In this document: positions 7,743 through 16,421 of the stretch, piece by piece | How the letters are laid out: the number at the start of each line of letters is the position of its first letter | How positions within the stretch are numbered: position 1 is the first letter of the stretch | NCBI GenBank assembly: GCA_949127865.1 | Contig: CASBQR010000188.1 | Location: 1 to 34,396, forward strand | Direction: 5' to 3' | Length of the DNA: 34,396 nucleotides | DNA from: Synechococcales cyanobacterium PMM_0082 | GTDB taxonomy: Bacteria; Cyanobacteriota; Cyanobacteriia; Pseudanabaenales; Pseudanabaenaceae | Position numbers and translations under genes: made by a program | The notes under the pieces: generated by a model | What the model saw: only the letters and a program-made list of their open reading frames with translations | Told to the model about the DNA's origin: nothing | The model's database searches: none

Positions 7743-8884
7743 TCAAATACTGCTTGTAATAAGGAAAAATCATCTTCAAATTGATCTCCATATTTAGCGA
7801 TCGCTATAGCATGAGACACAATCTGATCAAGTTTTAAATCACCTGTTAATGCCTTGAGAAGTTCCAGAAAATCATCAAATGTTCTAACTTTGTTATCTTT
7901 TTGCGTCATCTCATAGACCCCGTCACTAAAAATATAGAGTTCACTCTGCGGTTCTACGGAGCAAGAGGCATTTTGATAGATTGCCTCAGGGATAATTCCT
8001 ATGGGTAATCCAGATGTTTTTAAGCATCGTGGCTGATCTAGTATTGAAGGTGATATTAAAATGGCTGGGGGATGACCAGCACTAGAGTAGGTGAGTTTTT
8101 GAGTATTTTTATTGTAGACTCCATACCAAATCGTAAAGTATAGATCGTTATACTTAGACATCTGAAAATATTCATTTAAGGTCTTTAATACTTGGCTAGG
8201 ATCGGTAAGATCAACAATCTCATTAACATTCTTACTCTGCAAGCCTTTAGTTCTTAGTAGATTTATGACAGATACCGATAGGAGTGCTGCACCTACACCA
8301 TGACCAGATACATCTAGTAAGTAAATCACCAAATGATCTTGATCAACCCAGTAAAAATCAAAGCTATCACCACCCAATTGAGTAGAAGGCTGAAAATAGG
8401 AATTGATATTTACTTTTCCGTTCAAGGTTTTTGGTAAAAGCGATCGCACATATTCCGCAGCTTGAGCTTGATCTGCTTCTAATCTTAATTTTTGAAACTC
8501 TAGATCTTTATTGGCTTGGTGTAGTCTTAGCCCAGCTCTGACTCTAGCCTTAAATTCATCTTTGCGAATCGGTTTAGGTAAAAAATCATCAGCACCATTC
8601 TCTAGCCCTTTGACTATATCTTCTACTCCATCACGAGAGGTAAGAAGGATAAAATAGGTATTAGCAAGGCTAGATATACTTTTAACATTTCTACATACCT
8701 CTAACCCATCCATTAATGGCATCATCCAATCACAAATAATTAAGGAAGGATTGAGTTGTTGCGCTTTGTCTAGTCCGATTTTGCCATTACTTGCGACTTC
8801 AACTTTATAGCCCTCACTGCTTAGTGCTTTTGCTAAGATTAAGCGGGTTGTAGGATCGTCATCAATTATTAGAATCTGAGCCAT
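7739..8884 (-). CDS. response regulator with PP2C (RsbU/SpoIIE-type) phosphatase output
   Basis: This 381-residue protein has a receiver domain at about 1-125, with DDD near residue 8, phospho-acceptor D52 in CDWMMPLMDG and switch Lys in LPKPIRKDEF. A short coiled linker follows (about 125-150). The PP2C-like domain has GGDSFDFYW, LDVSGHGVGAALLS and IFSDGVYEM, the metal-binding Asp/Gly motifs of SpoIIE/RsbU phosphatases. It probably dephosphorylates a STAS protein in response to a histidine kinase. The convergent STAS gene is the obvious partner. The terminal CTAG is shared by both stops. Confidence 0.93.
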   Translation of the reverse strand: MAQILIIDDDPTTRLILAKALSSEGYKVEVASNGKIGLDKAQQLNPSLIICDWMMPLMDGLEVCRNVKSISSLANTYFILLTSRDGVEDIVKGLENGADDFLPKPIRKDEFKARVRAGLRLHQANKDLEFQKLRLEADQAQAAEYVRSLLPKTLNGKVNINSYFQPSTQLGGDSFDFYWVDQDHLVIYLLDVSGHGVGAALLSVSVINLLRTKGLQSKNVNEIVDLTDPSQVLKTLNEYFQMSKYNDLYFTIWYGVYNKNTQKLTYSSAGHPPAILISPSILDQPRCLKTSGLPIGIIPEAIYQNASCSVEPQSELYIFSDGVYEMTQKDNKVRTFDDFLELLKALTGDLKLDQIVSHAIAIAKYGDQFEDDFSLLQAVFD

Positions 8885-8975
8885 GGGAAGTATCCGACTA
8901 TGTTTGATATTTTTAGCTTAATGGTAGTAGGGAAAATCTTATAATAATAGTGATGTAATTAGCTAATTCCTAACT

Positions 8976-9533
8976 TTAATTGACTGTAAATGAATTTGCA
9001 ACTCGGTAGAATGTATCCTTGAGCTTTAACCAACGACTTTCAAGGGTTGAAATGCTAAGGGTATAAAAGCTGCCATCATTAGCAGTCACACTAACTAGGT
9101 CATGCCTAGATTCACTGGCTTTATTAGCAGGGCTAGAGATCTTATATTCCAATAAATAGTAGGGTTTGCCATTATTTTCATAGGCTTCTGCACTAACTAG
9201 AGTGGCATTGGGAGAGGCAATTACCTTTTCTTGAATCCGCAGTCCAATATCATTAGCAGTACCGATCTCTTCAAGAGTTTTAACACTTTTAAGCTTACCA
9301 ATTACTACTGATACATTTTCAGATGGTTCAACAATGTCATGAAATACTATATCTGGTCCATTCTTGATGTTTTTTTGCAACCAACCACTGGGATGCAGAA
9401 AGCTATATCCATCTCTGCTATCAACAAAGGGGGCTAGTCCACTTGTGCGAGGAGTAACACAACCACTAAGCGAAAGACCGCACATCACGAGTAGGATAGC
9501 AAGAGCACGTTTGAACATGAATTTATTAAGCAT
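8976..9533 (-). CDS. PsbP-like lipoprotein CyanoP
   Basis: This 185-residue protein has a lipoprotein signal: basic start, hydrophobic run, then lipobox LSGC with C25 as the lipidated residue. The mature part matches the PsbP fold: YSFLHPSGWLQKN, DIVFHDIVEPSENVSVVIG, LEEIGTANDIG, YYLLEYKI, and a C-terminal ESRWLKLKDTFYRVANSF. CyanoP sits on the lumenal side of thylakoids and helps early photosystem II assembly. ATG at 9533 is used, with an in-frame Met at residue 6 as an alternative. Start and domain order agree with known CyanoP proteins. Confidence 0.88.
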   Translation of the reverse strand: MLNKFMFKRALAILLVMCGLSLSGCVTPRTSGLAPFVDSRDGYSFLHPSGWLQKNIKNGPDIVFHDIVEPSENVSVVIGKLKSVKTLEEIGTANDIGLRIQEKVIASPNATLVSAEAYENNGKPYYLLEYKISSPANKASESRHDLVSVTANDGSFYTLSISTLESRWLKLKDTFYRVANSFTVN

Positions 9534-9675
9534 TATTTAATATTTTAAGCATATCGCATAGTGCCGTCGATAGAGATATTACACTTGATTACAAGTATGT
9601 ATTATGACTTCTTCAAGTATGTTAGATTTCTGTCTACGAGTTTTTGGTAAGTAAGGGATAAGTTCTAATAATCCT

Positions 9676-9703
9676 AAATTTTGATAATCTAAATTTTGAT
9701 AAT
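9676..9703. repeat. 13-bp direct repeat before a small gene
   Basis: AAATTTTGATAAT occurs twice (9676-9688 and 9691-9703), separated by CT, directly before the ATG at 9705. It could be replication slippage or a regulator half-site pair. Confidence 0.5.
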
Positions 9704-9704
9704 A

Positions 9705-9926
9705 ATGAGGCAAAATACTTTGGTTAATACTATTTCGGCTAACTTCTTAACCCAAAATGAGCATCTTGGTAATGAGTTAAGTGAGTATGTGGCTCATTTA
9801 CAGGTTCATATGGCTTTGCAATCTCGTAATCTTGTGCCTTATTTGGCAGGCGATCGCCAAGATAGTCGTAGCCAATTACTACAAGAAACTCAAATAGATT
9901 TTGAAAAGATTGTATCTCGGCAATAA
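9705..9926 (+). CDS. small protein of unknown function
   Basis: This 73-residue open frame starts MRQNTLVNTISANFL and ends ETQIDFEKIVSRQ. It is hydrophilic, without membrane segments or a recognised motif. The ATG at 9705 is chosen over a TTG at 9696, which overlaps the upstream direct repeat. A HIP1 palindrome, GCGATCGC, lies inside the frame. It is in the same direction as the ABC permease, 69 bases upstream of it. The product is plausible but not assigned to any family. Confidence 0.5.
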   Translation: MRQNTLVNTISANFLTQNEHLGNELSEYVAHLQVHMALQSRNLVPYLAGDRQDSRSQLLQETQIDFEKIVSRQ

Positions 9927-9995
9927 GTTAAGTCTAAATTTTGACTAAATTTTGAAAATGTAAGCTTACATCTTAAAAAAGTTTATAGATATTAA

Positions 9996-10796
9996 GTGAT
10001 AAATACTAGTACTCATGGTTCCTTAACCCGAATAGTTATCTCGATTTGGCAAGATAGCTTAACTATTTTGTGGGGAGATTGGCTAGACTTAAGAGTTAGG
10101 GTTTATCAAGTTATTGCGAGTGGGCTAATATCTCCATTAATTTATATTTTGGCGTTTGGCTTAGGTTTAGGTAGCTCCATGCGAGGAAATACAGCATTTG
10201 GAGGAGATTACTTAGCTTTTATCTTGCCGGGGATGGTGGCTTTATCATCTATGACAATTAGCTTTGGTGGCACGACCTTTTCTATTTGCGGCGATCGCCT
10301 GTATAGCAAAACCTTTGAAGAGATGCTAATGATGCCGATTCACCCTTTGGCTATGCATTTAGGTAAAATGTTGGCGGGTGTGATTCGGGGATTAATGAGT
10401 GCTGCTTCTGTGATTGTTGTGGCAATTTTAGTTACAGGTAATTGGCGGTTTTTACATCCAGAGTTTTTATTGCTTTTAATCCTGAACTGTATGGTATTTG
10501 CAGGGTTAGGGGTAATTGTAGGTTTGACTGTTCAATCTTTGGAAGCAGTTGGTTTATATAATAACTTTATAATTGTGCCGATGTCTTTTTTGGGGGCTAC
10601 CTTTTTTGATCCAAGCCCCTTACCAAATTTGGCAAAAGTTATTATCTATGCTTTACCTCTTACCCATGCGGCTGTAGGAATGCGGGCTGTGGTTAATGGT
10701 GATAGCTCTAGTTGGTATGGATGGTTTATACTGATATTCTTGGCGATCGCTCTATCGGGAGTTGGCGCATATCGTTTTTCCCATCAGCAAGATTAA
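9996..10796 (+). CDS. ABC-2 type transporter permease
   Basis: This 266-residue membrane protein has about six hydrophobic segments in the ABC-2 permease pattern, starting with a cytoplasmic helix and an elbow motif (DWLDLRVRVYQVIASGL). It includes ISPLIYILAFGLGLGSSM, the mid-protein AGVIRGLMSAASVIVV, and PMSFLGATFFDPSPLPN near the C-terminal end, a common ABC-2 feature. Such permeases export polysaccharides, lipids or drugs with a separate ATPase. No matching ABC-2 ATPase is adjacent; the ATPase at 11601 is FtsE-like. A GTG start at 9996 is used. The substrate is unknown. Confidence 0.85.
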   Translation: MINTSTHGSLTRIVISIWQDSLTILWGDWLDLRVRVYQVIASGLISPLIYILAFGLGLGSSMRGNTAFGGDYLAFILPGMVALSSMTISFGGTTFSICGDRLYSKTFEEMLMMPIHPLAMHLGKMLAGVIRGLMSAASVIVVAILVTGNWRFLHPEFLLLLILNCMVFAGLGVIVGLTVQSLEAVGLYNNFIIVPMSFLGATFFDPSPLPNLAKVIIYALPLTHAAVGMRAVVNGDSSSWYGWFILIFLAIALSGVGAYRFSHQQD

Positions 10797-10867
10797 ACAA
10801 GTAAAATAGACAATCTAAGGTAAAGTGTTTTGGTATTAAATTGGGATTAAATTTATTGGCTAGATCA

Positions 10868-11620
10868 ATGCCTGAGTTTTTAGTTTTAGGCTTACCTGTC
10901 CATATCTCTGATAATTATCTAAATTGTGTTCAGGAAAAAATACAAAGGAGAGAAGGTACGCACATTGTCACAATTAATTCGGAAATGGCGATGCAAGCCC
11001 AGAATAATGCCGAGTTAGCCTCTGTAATCAGGGCATCAGAATTAGTGATTCCCGACGGTTCGGGTGTGGTTTTATTTTTGCGATCGCAAGGAATTATAGT
11101 TAATCGTTGTCCAGGCATTGAGCTAGCTGAAGCTGTGGTCAAGTTTGCCTCAGAAGCGGGGCATCAGGTTTTTTTGATTGGCGGTGCACCCGAAATCCCA
11201 AAAACGGTAGCGTCTAAATGGGGAGAAAAATTTCCTAACCTAGAAGTGGTAGGGATTTGGGATGGTTATTTTAATCCAGAACAAGAGCAAAAACTATGCC
11301 AAGAACTACAGTCTAGCCAGCCCCAGATCATTCTAGTTGGACTCGGTGTGCCTAGGCAGGAGTTTTGGATTCGTGATCATCGCTACCTATGTCCAGAGGC
11401 AATCTGGATTGGTGTTGGTGGAAGTTTTGATATTTGGTCGGGACTAAAAAACCGTGCGCCCAGATGGTTAAGAGATCATCATTTGGAATGGGTTTATAGA
11501 TTATATAAAGAACCATGGCGAGCCAGACGAATGTTAGCTTTACCCCATTTTGTCCTAGCCGTGACATGGCAAGTAATTAGTAAATTAATAGGGAGAGGGG
11601 ATGCTAAAACTTCCGTTTAA
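10868..11620 (+). CDS. WecG/TagA/CpsF-family glycosyltransferase
   Basis: This 250-residue protein belongs to the GT26 family, which transfers N-acetylmannosamine-type sugars to lipid-linked precursors in surface polysaccharide or teichoic-like synthesis. Marks are the N-terminal LGLPVHISDNYL, HIVTINSEMAMQA, LVIPDGSGVV, LIGGAPE, the GLGVPRQEFWI nucleotide-sugar segment, and GVGGSFDIWSG with RAPRWLRDHHLEW. The ATG at 10868 is preferred to TTG 10841 because family members begin just before LGLPVH. Its end overlaps the FtsE-like gene by 20 bases. The acceptor is unknown. Confidence 0.88.
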   Translation: MPEFLVLGLPVHISDNYLNCVQEKIQRREGTHIVTINSEMAMQAQNNAELASVIRASELVIPDGSGVVLFLRSQGIIVNRCPGIELAEAVVKFASEAGHQVFLIGGAPEIPKTVASKWGEKFPNLEVVGIWDGYFNPEQEQKLCQELQSSQPQIILVGLGVPRQEFWIRDHRYLCPEAIWIGVGGSFDIWSGLKNRAPRWLRDHHLEWVYRLYKEPWRARRMLALPHFVLAVTWQVISKLIGRGDAKTSV

Positions 11621-12344
11621 TTTCTTATCTCAAGCTGAGCAAATTCCAGCATCTCCAGAATCCGTTGATAGTTCAACCATAGTTAAATTAACTAATGTCA
11701 AAAAAGTCTATGCCAATGGGGTAATTGGTCTAAATGGTATTAATTTTGAGTTAGTAAAGGGGGATTTTTTATTTATTATCGGGCGATCGGGTTCGGGCAA
11801 ATCTAGTTTATTAAAACTACTCTATGGTGCCGAACAGGCAACCTATGGTGATGTAGTCGTAAATGGTGTCAAAATTAATAACTTAAAAGGTAATGCGCTT
11901 GCTATGCTGCGTCGGCAAATTGGCGTGGTATTTCAAGACTATAAACTGATTCCACGCCGCACTGTTGCGGAAAATGTCGGTTTTGTCTTAATGGCGCAGG
12001 GATTACCTAAGCGTGAAATTGATCGAAGGCTTTTACCCGCCCTAAAAACCGTTGATTTATTGGATAAAGCTGATTGCTTTCCCGAAGAGTTATCTGGAGG
12101 TGAGCAACAAAGAACAAGTATTGCTCGAGCGATCGTGAATATGCCCACACTACTTTTGGCAGACGAACCGACAGGTAATCTAGATCGAGAGAATGCTTGG
12201 CAAGTAATAAAAATTTTTAAGAAGCTTAATGCGGCTGGAGTTACTATTCTAGTTACAACCCACGACGAACAGATGGTAAAAACCGCCAACCATGCCGTTG
12301 CTCAACTAAAAAACGGATATTTTTGTAGAATTAAAACAATTTAA
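11601..12344 (+). CDS. ftsE: FtsE-like ABC transporter ATPase
   Basis: This 247-residue ABC ATPase has Walker A GRSGSGKSS, signature LSGGEQQR, Walker B LLLADEPTG and the H-loop TTHDEQ. The early YANGVIGLNGINFELVKGDF and SLLKLLYG are FtsE-like. FtsE works with the membrane partner FtsX to control peptidoglycan hydrolysis during division. No ftsX follows: the next gene is on the other strand. A lipoprotein-type LolD/MacB ATPase is the main alternative. The start overlaps the WecG-like gene by 20 bases, suggesting coupling. Confidence 0.78.
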   Translation: MLKLPFNFLSQAEQIPASPESVDSSTIVKLTNVKKVYANGVIGLNGINFELVKGDFLFIIGRSGSGKSSLLKLLYGAEQATYGDVVVNGVKINNLKGNALAMLRRQIGVVFQDYKLIPRRTVAENVGFVLMAQGLPKREIDRRLLPALKTVDLLDKADCFPEELSGGEQQRTSIARAIVNMPTLLLADEPTGNLDRENAWQVIKIFKKLNAAGVTILVTTHDEQMVKTANHAVAQLKNGYFCRIKTI

Positions 12345-12475
12345 GAGATCGATAGATAGAGTTATTACAGCAGTTTTCGATTAAATTCAATCCAAACAAA
12401 AAGTGACGTAGAGTCAAGATCTGTTATCAGTTTTAGGATTATCGTACTTGCGTATCCCTATTTACTGTTTAGATA

Positions 12476-12814
12476 TTACCAATTAGCAACAAAAGTCTCA
12501 ATTTCTAATAGAAGAACTTTGAGTTGGTCAATTTTCTCTAGCACTCCCTCTGAGGAAAATTTTAGAGATTGCTGCTCTAAATCATAGGCTAAGGTTTGCA
12601 TGGACTGCGCCCCAACATTCCCACTAGAACCCTTTAGGTGATGAGCTTCTCTTTCTAGAGCCTTATAGTCTTGTCCCTCTAGCGCTACTAGTGCTGCATC
12701 TATATGGAGCTTAGCATCTTCAATAAATAAATTTAGCAACTCTAGCTCAAAATCCTGATCATCATCGGAAATTTGATTAAGATACTGCAAATTAATAGGG
12801 GGAATAGTACTCAC
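12476..12814 (-). CDS. histidine phosphotransfer (HPt) domain protein
   Basis: This 112-residue protein is a single HPt domain that relays phosphate between a hybrid kinase and a response regulator. The phospho-acceptor is H58 in AHHLKGSSGNVGA, followed by the four-helix bundle pattern. Translation begins at a GTG at 12814. No kinase or receiver gene is adjacent, so its partners are unknown. It is convergent with the FtsE-like gene and lies downstream of leuB on the same strand, with a 52-base gap. Confidence 0.88.
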   Translation of the reverse strand: MSTIPPINLQYLNQISDDDQDFELELLNLFIEDAKLHIDAALVALEGQDYKALEREAHHLKGSSGNVGAQSMQTLAYDLEQQSLKFSSEGVLEKIDQLKVLLLEIETFVANW

Positions 12815-12866
12815 AATATTTTGTTGCTAAATCGCTTTGCTTTTGTCTTGATCTTTCAAAATATTA

Positions 12867-13961
12867 CTACAATCCAGAGCTTAAAAGTTCTAATAAAGCT
12901 GCCCCCATGGCTTGACAGCCCACTTGTTGACACCCTACAGCCATAATATCGCCTGTGCGCTTACCTGAATCGAGTAATTGCATCACCGCAGTTTCAATAT
13001 AATCTGCTGCTGCCGCTTCATTTAAACCATAGCGTAACATCATTGCTGCACTCAAGACCTGTGCTAGCGGGTTTGCTAGATCTTTGCCTGCGATATCTGG
13101 AGCCGAGCCATGTACTGGTTCAAACACGCCTGGAGTATTAGGCTCACCCAGACTAGCCGAAGGTAGCATCCCAATACTCCCTGTAAGCATGGCAGCAGCG
13201 TCTGAAAGAATATCACCAAAAAGATTTCCTGTAACGATGACATCAAATTGCTTGGGATATCTTAGCAACTGCATAGCAGCATTATCAACATACATATGGG
13301 AAAGCTTCACATTTGGGTAATCGGCAGCTAAATTGGTTACACGTTCACGCCACAGTTGAGACACTTCTAAAACATTTGCCTTATCTACAGAGCATAAAAT
13401 CCCCTGACGCTTCATAGCTGCTGTATATGCAACTTTGGCAATTCGATCTATTTCAGGCTCAGTGTATGCCATGGTATTTACACCCCGACGCATCCCATGT
13501 TCATCGGTAAAGATGCCCTTGGGCTTGCCAAAGTAGATGCCACCTGTGAGTTCTCGCACTACTAAAATATCTACGCCTTCCACAATTTCTTTCTTCAGAG
13601 AAGAAGCATCAATTAACTGCGGTAATACTTTGGCAGGGCGGAGGTTGGCAAATAGTCCTAAGCCTGCTCTTAAACCTAATAATGCTTGCTCAGGGCGTAA
13701 CTCTGAAGGTAAAGTGTCCCATTTATGCCCACCTACGGCGGCTAGAAGTATCGCATCACTCTGCTGACAGACTGTAAGTGTTTCTGAGGGTAAGGGCTGT
13801 CCAGTGGCATCGATCGCCGCACCACCGACTAAAGCTGCTTCAAACTGAAAACTTAGATCAAATTTTGGGGCGATCGCTTCTAAAACTGCAACAGCAACTT
13901 GGATTATCTCTCCCCCAATCCCATCACCAGGGAGCAGAGTAATTTTATAGTTCTTAGACAT
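12867..13961 (-). CDS. leuB: 3-isopropylmalate dehydrogenase
   Basis: LeuB oxidises 3-isopropylmalate to the keto acid in leucine synthesis, using NAD. At 364 residues it has the usual length. Motifs are [50 protein letters not shown], the metal/substrate segment [20 protein letters not shown], and the NAD-binding [18 protein letters not shown]. It overlaps the stop of purS by 8 bases, so the two are probably translated together even though the pathways differ. The ATG at 13961 is well supported. Confidence 0.96.
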   Translation of the reverse strand: MSKNYKITLLPGDGIGGEIIQVAVAVLEAIAPKFDLSFQFEAALVGGAAIDATGQPLPSETLTVCQQSDAILLAAVGGHKWDTLPSELRPEQALLGLRAGLGLFANLRPAKVLPQLIDASSLKKEIVEGVDILVVRELTGGIYFGKPKGIFTDEHGMRRGVNTMAYTEPEIDRIAKVAYTAAMKRQGILCSVDKANVLEVSQLWRERVTNLAADYPNVKLSHMYVDNAAMQLLRYPKQFDVIVTGNLFGDILSDAAAMLTGSIGMLPSASLGEPNTPGVFEPVHGSAPDIAGKDLANPLAQVLSAAMMLRYGLNEAAAADYIETAVMQLLDSGKRTGDIMAVGCQQVGCQAMGAALLELLSSGL

Positions 13962-14220
13962 TATTCGATTCGTAGGGATTTAACTCAAAGGTGTAGGTTT
14001 CAATTACAGGATTTGCTAGCAAGCGATCGCAGGCTAAATCAACTTGATCCTTAGCATTTTGTTGATCTTTAGCATCAAAAATCATTTCAACATATTTACC
14101 AATCCGCACAGATTCGACCTGATGCTCCATTTGGGCAAGAGCAGACTTAACGGCAGTGCCAGCGGGATCGAGAACTGAGGGACGGAGGGTGACAAATATC
14201 TTAGCTTTAAATTTCTGCAT
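13954..14220 (-). CDS. purS: phosphoribosylformylglycinamidine synthase subunit PurS
   Basis: PurS is the small subunit that bridges PurL and PurQ in step four of purine synthesis. The 88-residue protein has the family pattern [18 protein letters not shown], a central [12 protein letters not shown] and a C-terminal [11 protein letters not shown]. It overlaps leuB by 8 bases. In many bacteria it precedes purQ; here purQ and purL are not in the window. Confidence 0.92.
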   Translation of the reverse strand: MQKFKAKIFVTLRPSVLDPAGTAVKSALAQMEHQVESVRIGKYVEMIFDAKDQQNAKDQVDLACDRLLANPVIETYTFELNPYESNNV

Positions 14221-14261
14221 TAATAGTAGTTAATCTAATAGTTAATCTTAGGTTTTTAGTC

Positions 14262-14558
14262 TTACTGACTAATGCTACCTGCTTTACTTTGCACTTGATT
14301 ATCTCTAAAGATTACCGAAGCTTCACCTTTATCAGTTTTATAGCCGTATCGGGTTACAGTGCCGAGTATAGGGACACTCACAGTCTCAACGGATGTAGGC
14401 TCGCCCAGAATTTTCTTTACCTCTTCCACTGTCATCCCATTGGTGATTTTATCAAAACTGGCACGACTCAAACTACCACTACAGGCAATTAAGGTGAGTG
14501 AGATTACGGCTAAGATTGCCCCAAATTTAATTGTTTGTGCGATCTGATTAATTTTCAT
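14262..14558 (-). CDS. small lipoprotein with BamE/DUF3862-like fold
   Basis: This 98-residue protein has a lipoprotein signal with lipobox LIAC (lipidated Cys at about 26). The short mature part reads FDKITNGMTVEEVKKILGEPTSVE, then RYGYKTDKGEASVIFRDNQV. That pattern of a helical MTxxEVxxxLG block followed by a small beta sheet is shared by DUF3862 and SmpA/OmlA (BamE) proteins. BamE-like proteins help outer-membrane protein assembly, but small DUF3862 lipoproteins are common without a known role. I favour DUF3862-like. It is 41 bases upstream of purS on the same strand. Confidence 0.65.
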   Translation of the reverse strand: MKINQIAQTIKFGAILAVISLTLIACSGSLSRASFDKITNGMTVEEVKKILGEPTSVETVSVPILGTVTRYGYKTDKGEASVIFRDNQVQSKAGSISQ

Positions 14559-14759
14559 AGGTAAGAACTATAAATTGAAATCCAAATTAGAACAAAGCCC
14601 TGAATTAAAGTTTAAGGTATTTGGGCAGTATTTATCTATAACTTGTGTACTTCTGTGTGAAGGGATTTTGCAAAATATTCCTAACTGAATTATTAGATCG
14701 TTTTTAAATATGTAGAGAAATTCAGTGATAAGATGATATCCTAGTTTACCGAAATAGAT

Positions 14760-14830
14760 GCGGGTGTAGTTTAGTGGTAAAACTCCAGCCTTCCAAGCTG
14801 ATCTTGAGGGTTCGATTCCCTCCACCCGCT
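14760..14830 (+). tRNA. tRNA-Gly (UCC)
   Basis: The 71-base cloverleaf starts GCGGGTG, which pairs with CACCCGC at the 3' end, with discriminator T at 14830. The D arm is TTTAGTGGTAAAAC, the anticodon loop reads CTTCCAA (anticodon TCC), and the T arm has GGTTCGATTCC. The CCA end is not encoded. A reading frame on the reverse strand here is only a shadow of the tRNA. Confidence 0.95.
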
Positions 14831-15051
14831 TAATTCATGTCATTTTTAGCTGAACAGTTTTAAACAATTTCCTAATCGTAAATAACTGTAATTTGATGTA
14901 GGATAGAGCGGTCTTAATTAATCACTCTAGAAAAAGTACTAGCCAAATGTACGGATAGCCACACATTTTCTTCTCCACATTGGGCTAAATTTAGAATAGT
15001 TTCTCAAATATGCAACCAATTTACTTAACTTAAGCGACTGAGCAATCCCCT
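14831..15051 (+). promoter_or_regulatory. leader region of the dnaJ operon
   Basis: These 221 bases between tRNA-Gly and dnaJ must hold the dnaJ promoter. I see no CIRCE-type TTAGCACTC inverted repeat, so HrcA control is not indicated here. The ATG at 15052 has no strong Shine-Dalgarno motif. Confidence 0.4.
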
Positions 15052-16170
15052 ATGGCGCGTGACTATTATGAAATCCTTGGAATCTCTCGTGATGCAGATC
15101 AGGAGGAAATCAAACAAGCTTACCGACGTTTGGCGCGGAAATATCATCCCGATGTAAATAAAGAAGATGGTGCGGCTGAGCGGTTTAAAGAAATTAACCA
15201 AGCTAATGAAGTTTTATCAGAACCAGAGAAACGGTCTCGCTACGATCGCTTTGGGGAGACAGGTGGCTCGGCGGCTGGGTACCAAGATGTTGGCGATATG
15301 GGCGGATTTGCTGATATCTTTGAAAGCTTTTTTGGTGGTTTTAGTGGGAGTGGGGCGCAACAAACTAGAAGGCGATCGGGACCTGTGCGGGGTGATGATC
15401 TAAGGTTTGATCAAAAGCTAGAATTTCGTGAAGCGATTTTTGGAGGTGAGAAGCAAATTCGGATCTCTCATCTTGAAACTTGTAATACCTGTGCTGGATC
15501 GGGAGCAAAACCTGGGACTAAACCAAAAACTTGTACGACCTGTGCTGGTTCTGGGCAAGTGCGCCGTGCTACTCGTACGCCCTTTGGTAGTTTTACCCAA
15601 GTTGGTACCTGTCCTACCTGTAATGGTACAGGGCAGATGATTGAAGAAAAGTGTGATACCTGTGGTGGCAATGGGCTAAATCAAGTAACTAAGAAGTTAA
15701 AGATTACGGTACCGCCTGGTGTTGATAGTGGTACTCGTTTACGGGTTACAGGGGAAGGAGATGCGGGTCAAAAAGGTGGACCTTCTGGGGATTTATATGT
15801 TTATCTCTTTGTGCAAACCGATCAAGAGTTTGAACGAGAAGGCATAAATATTACGTCACAGATTAAAATTAGCTATCTCCAAGCGATTTTAGGTGACAAG
15901 ATTAATGTGAATACGGTAGATGGGAAGAAACCTTTAACTATTCCTACGGGGACTCAATCTGAAACTGTGCTTACCCTTGAAGGGCTGGGCGTGCCTAAAT
16001 TGGGGAATCCTGTGGCTAGAGGTGATCATTTAATCACTATTAAAATTGATATCCCTACTAAAATTAGTGGAGAGGATCGTGAAGTGTTGGAAAAAATGCT
16101 AGACAAACTTAAGGGTAATGCTGGGAAGGGTGGACTAGAGGGGTTTTTAGGGGGGATTTTTAATCGATGA
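15052..16170 (+). CDS. dnaJ: chaperone DnaJ
   Basis: DnaJ is the Hsp40 partner that delivers clients to DnaK and stimulates its ATPase. The 372-residue protein has the J domain (HPD at 32-34), a glycine-rich region, and four CxxCxGxG zinc repeats ([32 protein letters not shown]). The C-terminal client-binding domain follows. It is the first gene of a coupled operon: its TGA overlaps the next ATG by one ATGA. Confidence 0.95.
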   Translation: MARDYYEILGISRDADQEEIKQAYRRLARKYHPDVNKEDGAAERFKEINQANEVLSEPEKRSRYDRFGETGGSAAGYQDVGDMGGFADIFESFFGGFSGSGAQQTRRRSGPVRGDDLRFDQKLEFREAIFGGEKQIRISHLETCNTCAGSGAKPGTKPKTCTTCAGSGQVRRATRTPFGSFTQVGTCPTCNGTGQMIEEKCDTCGGNGLNQVTKKLKITVPPGVDSGTRLRVTGEGDAGQKGGPSGDLYVYLFVQTDQEFEREGINITSQIKISYLQAILGDKINVNTVDGKKPLTIPTGTQSETVLTLEGLGVPKLGNPVARGDHLITIKIDIPTKISGEDREVLEKMLDKLKGNAGKGGLEGFLGGIFNR

Positions 16171-16421
16171 GTATGCCTCTTAATTCTGAATTTCCTAATG
16201 CTCAATCTTTAGATTTACGCGGAGTTCCCTGTCCTTTAAGTTTCGTGAAGGCAAAGTTGCGTTTAGAAAGATTGAAGTCGGGCGAGATCTTGGAATTATG
16301 GCTCGATCAAGGTGAGCCAGTTGAACAGGTTCCCAATAGTTTGAAGATAGATGGTCACAAAATCTTGAGCTTAACGGAGCATGATCATAAATTCTTTACT
16401 CTAGTGGTAGAGAAGGTGTGA
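16167..16421 (+). CDS. TusA-family sulfurtransferase-like protein
   Basis: This 84-residue protein resembles TusA/SirA carriers: [22 protein letters not shown] with the reactive Cys, then [17 protein letters not shown]. TusA proteins pass persulfide sulfur along relays for tRNA thiolation and cofactors. The usual CPxP box here is CPLS; as I recall, cyanobacterial members often read CPLN, so loss of the second Pro seems normal for this branch. It overlaps dnaJ (ATGA) and rsgA (GTGA), indicating translational coupling. The carrier function is inferred. Confidence 0.82.
   Translation: MSMPLNSEFPNAQSLDLRGVPCPLSFVKAKLRLERLKSGEILELWLDQGEPVEQVPNSLKIDGHKILSLTEHDHKFFTLVVEKV

Noticed and set aside
14568-14825. 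85-codon minus-strand frame across tRNA-Gly
   Set aside because: Antisense of the tRNA (the MEGIEPSRS type of false gene), with no coding pattern.
14910-15050. CIRCE element before dnaJ
   Set aside because: No TTAGCACTC/GAGTGCTAA inverted repeat is present; TTAGCACTC at 19911 is inside pyrH and unrelated.
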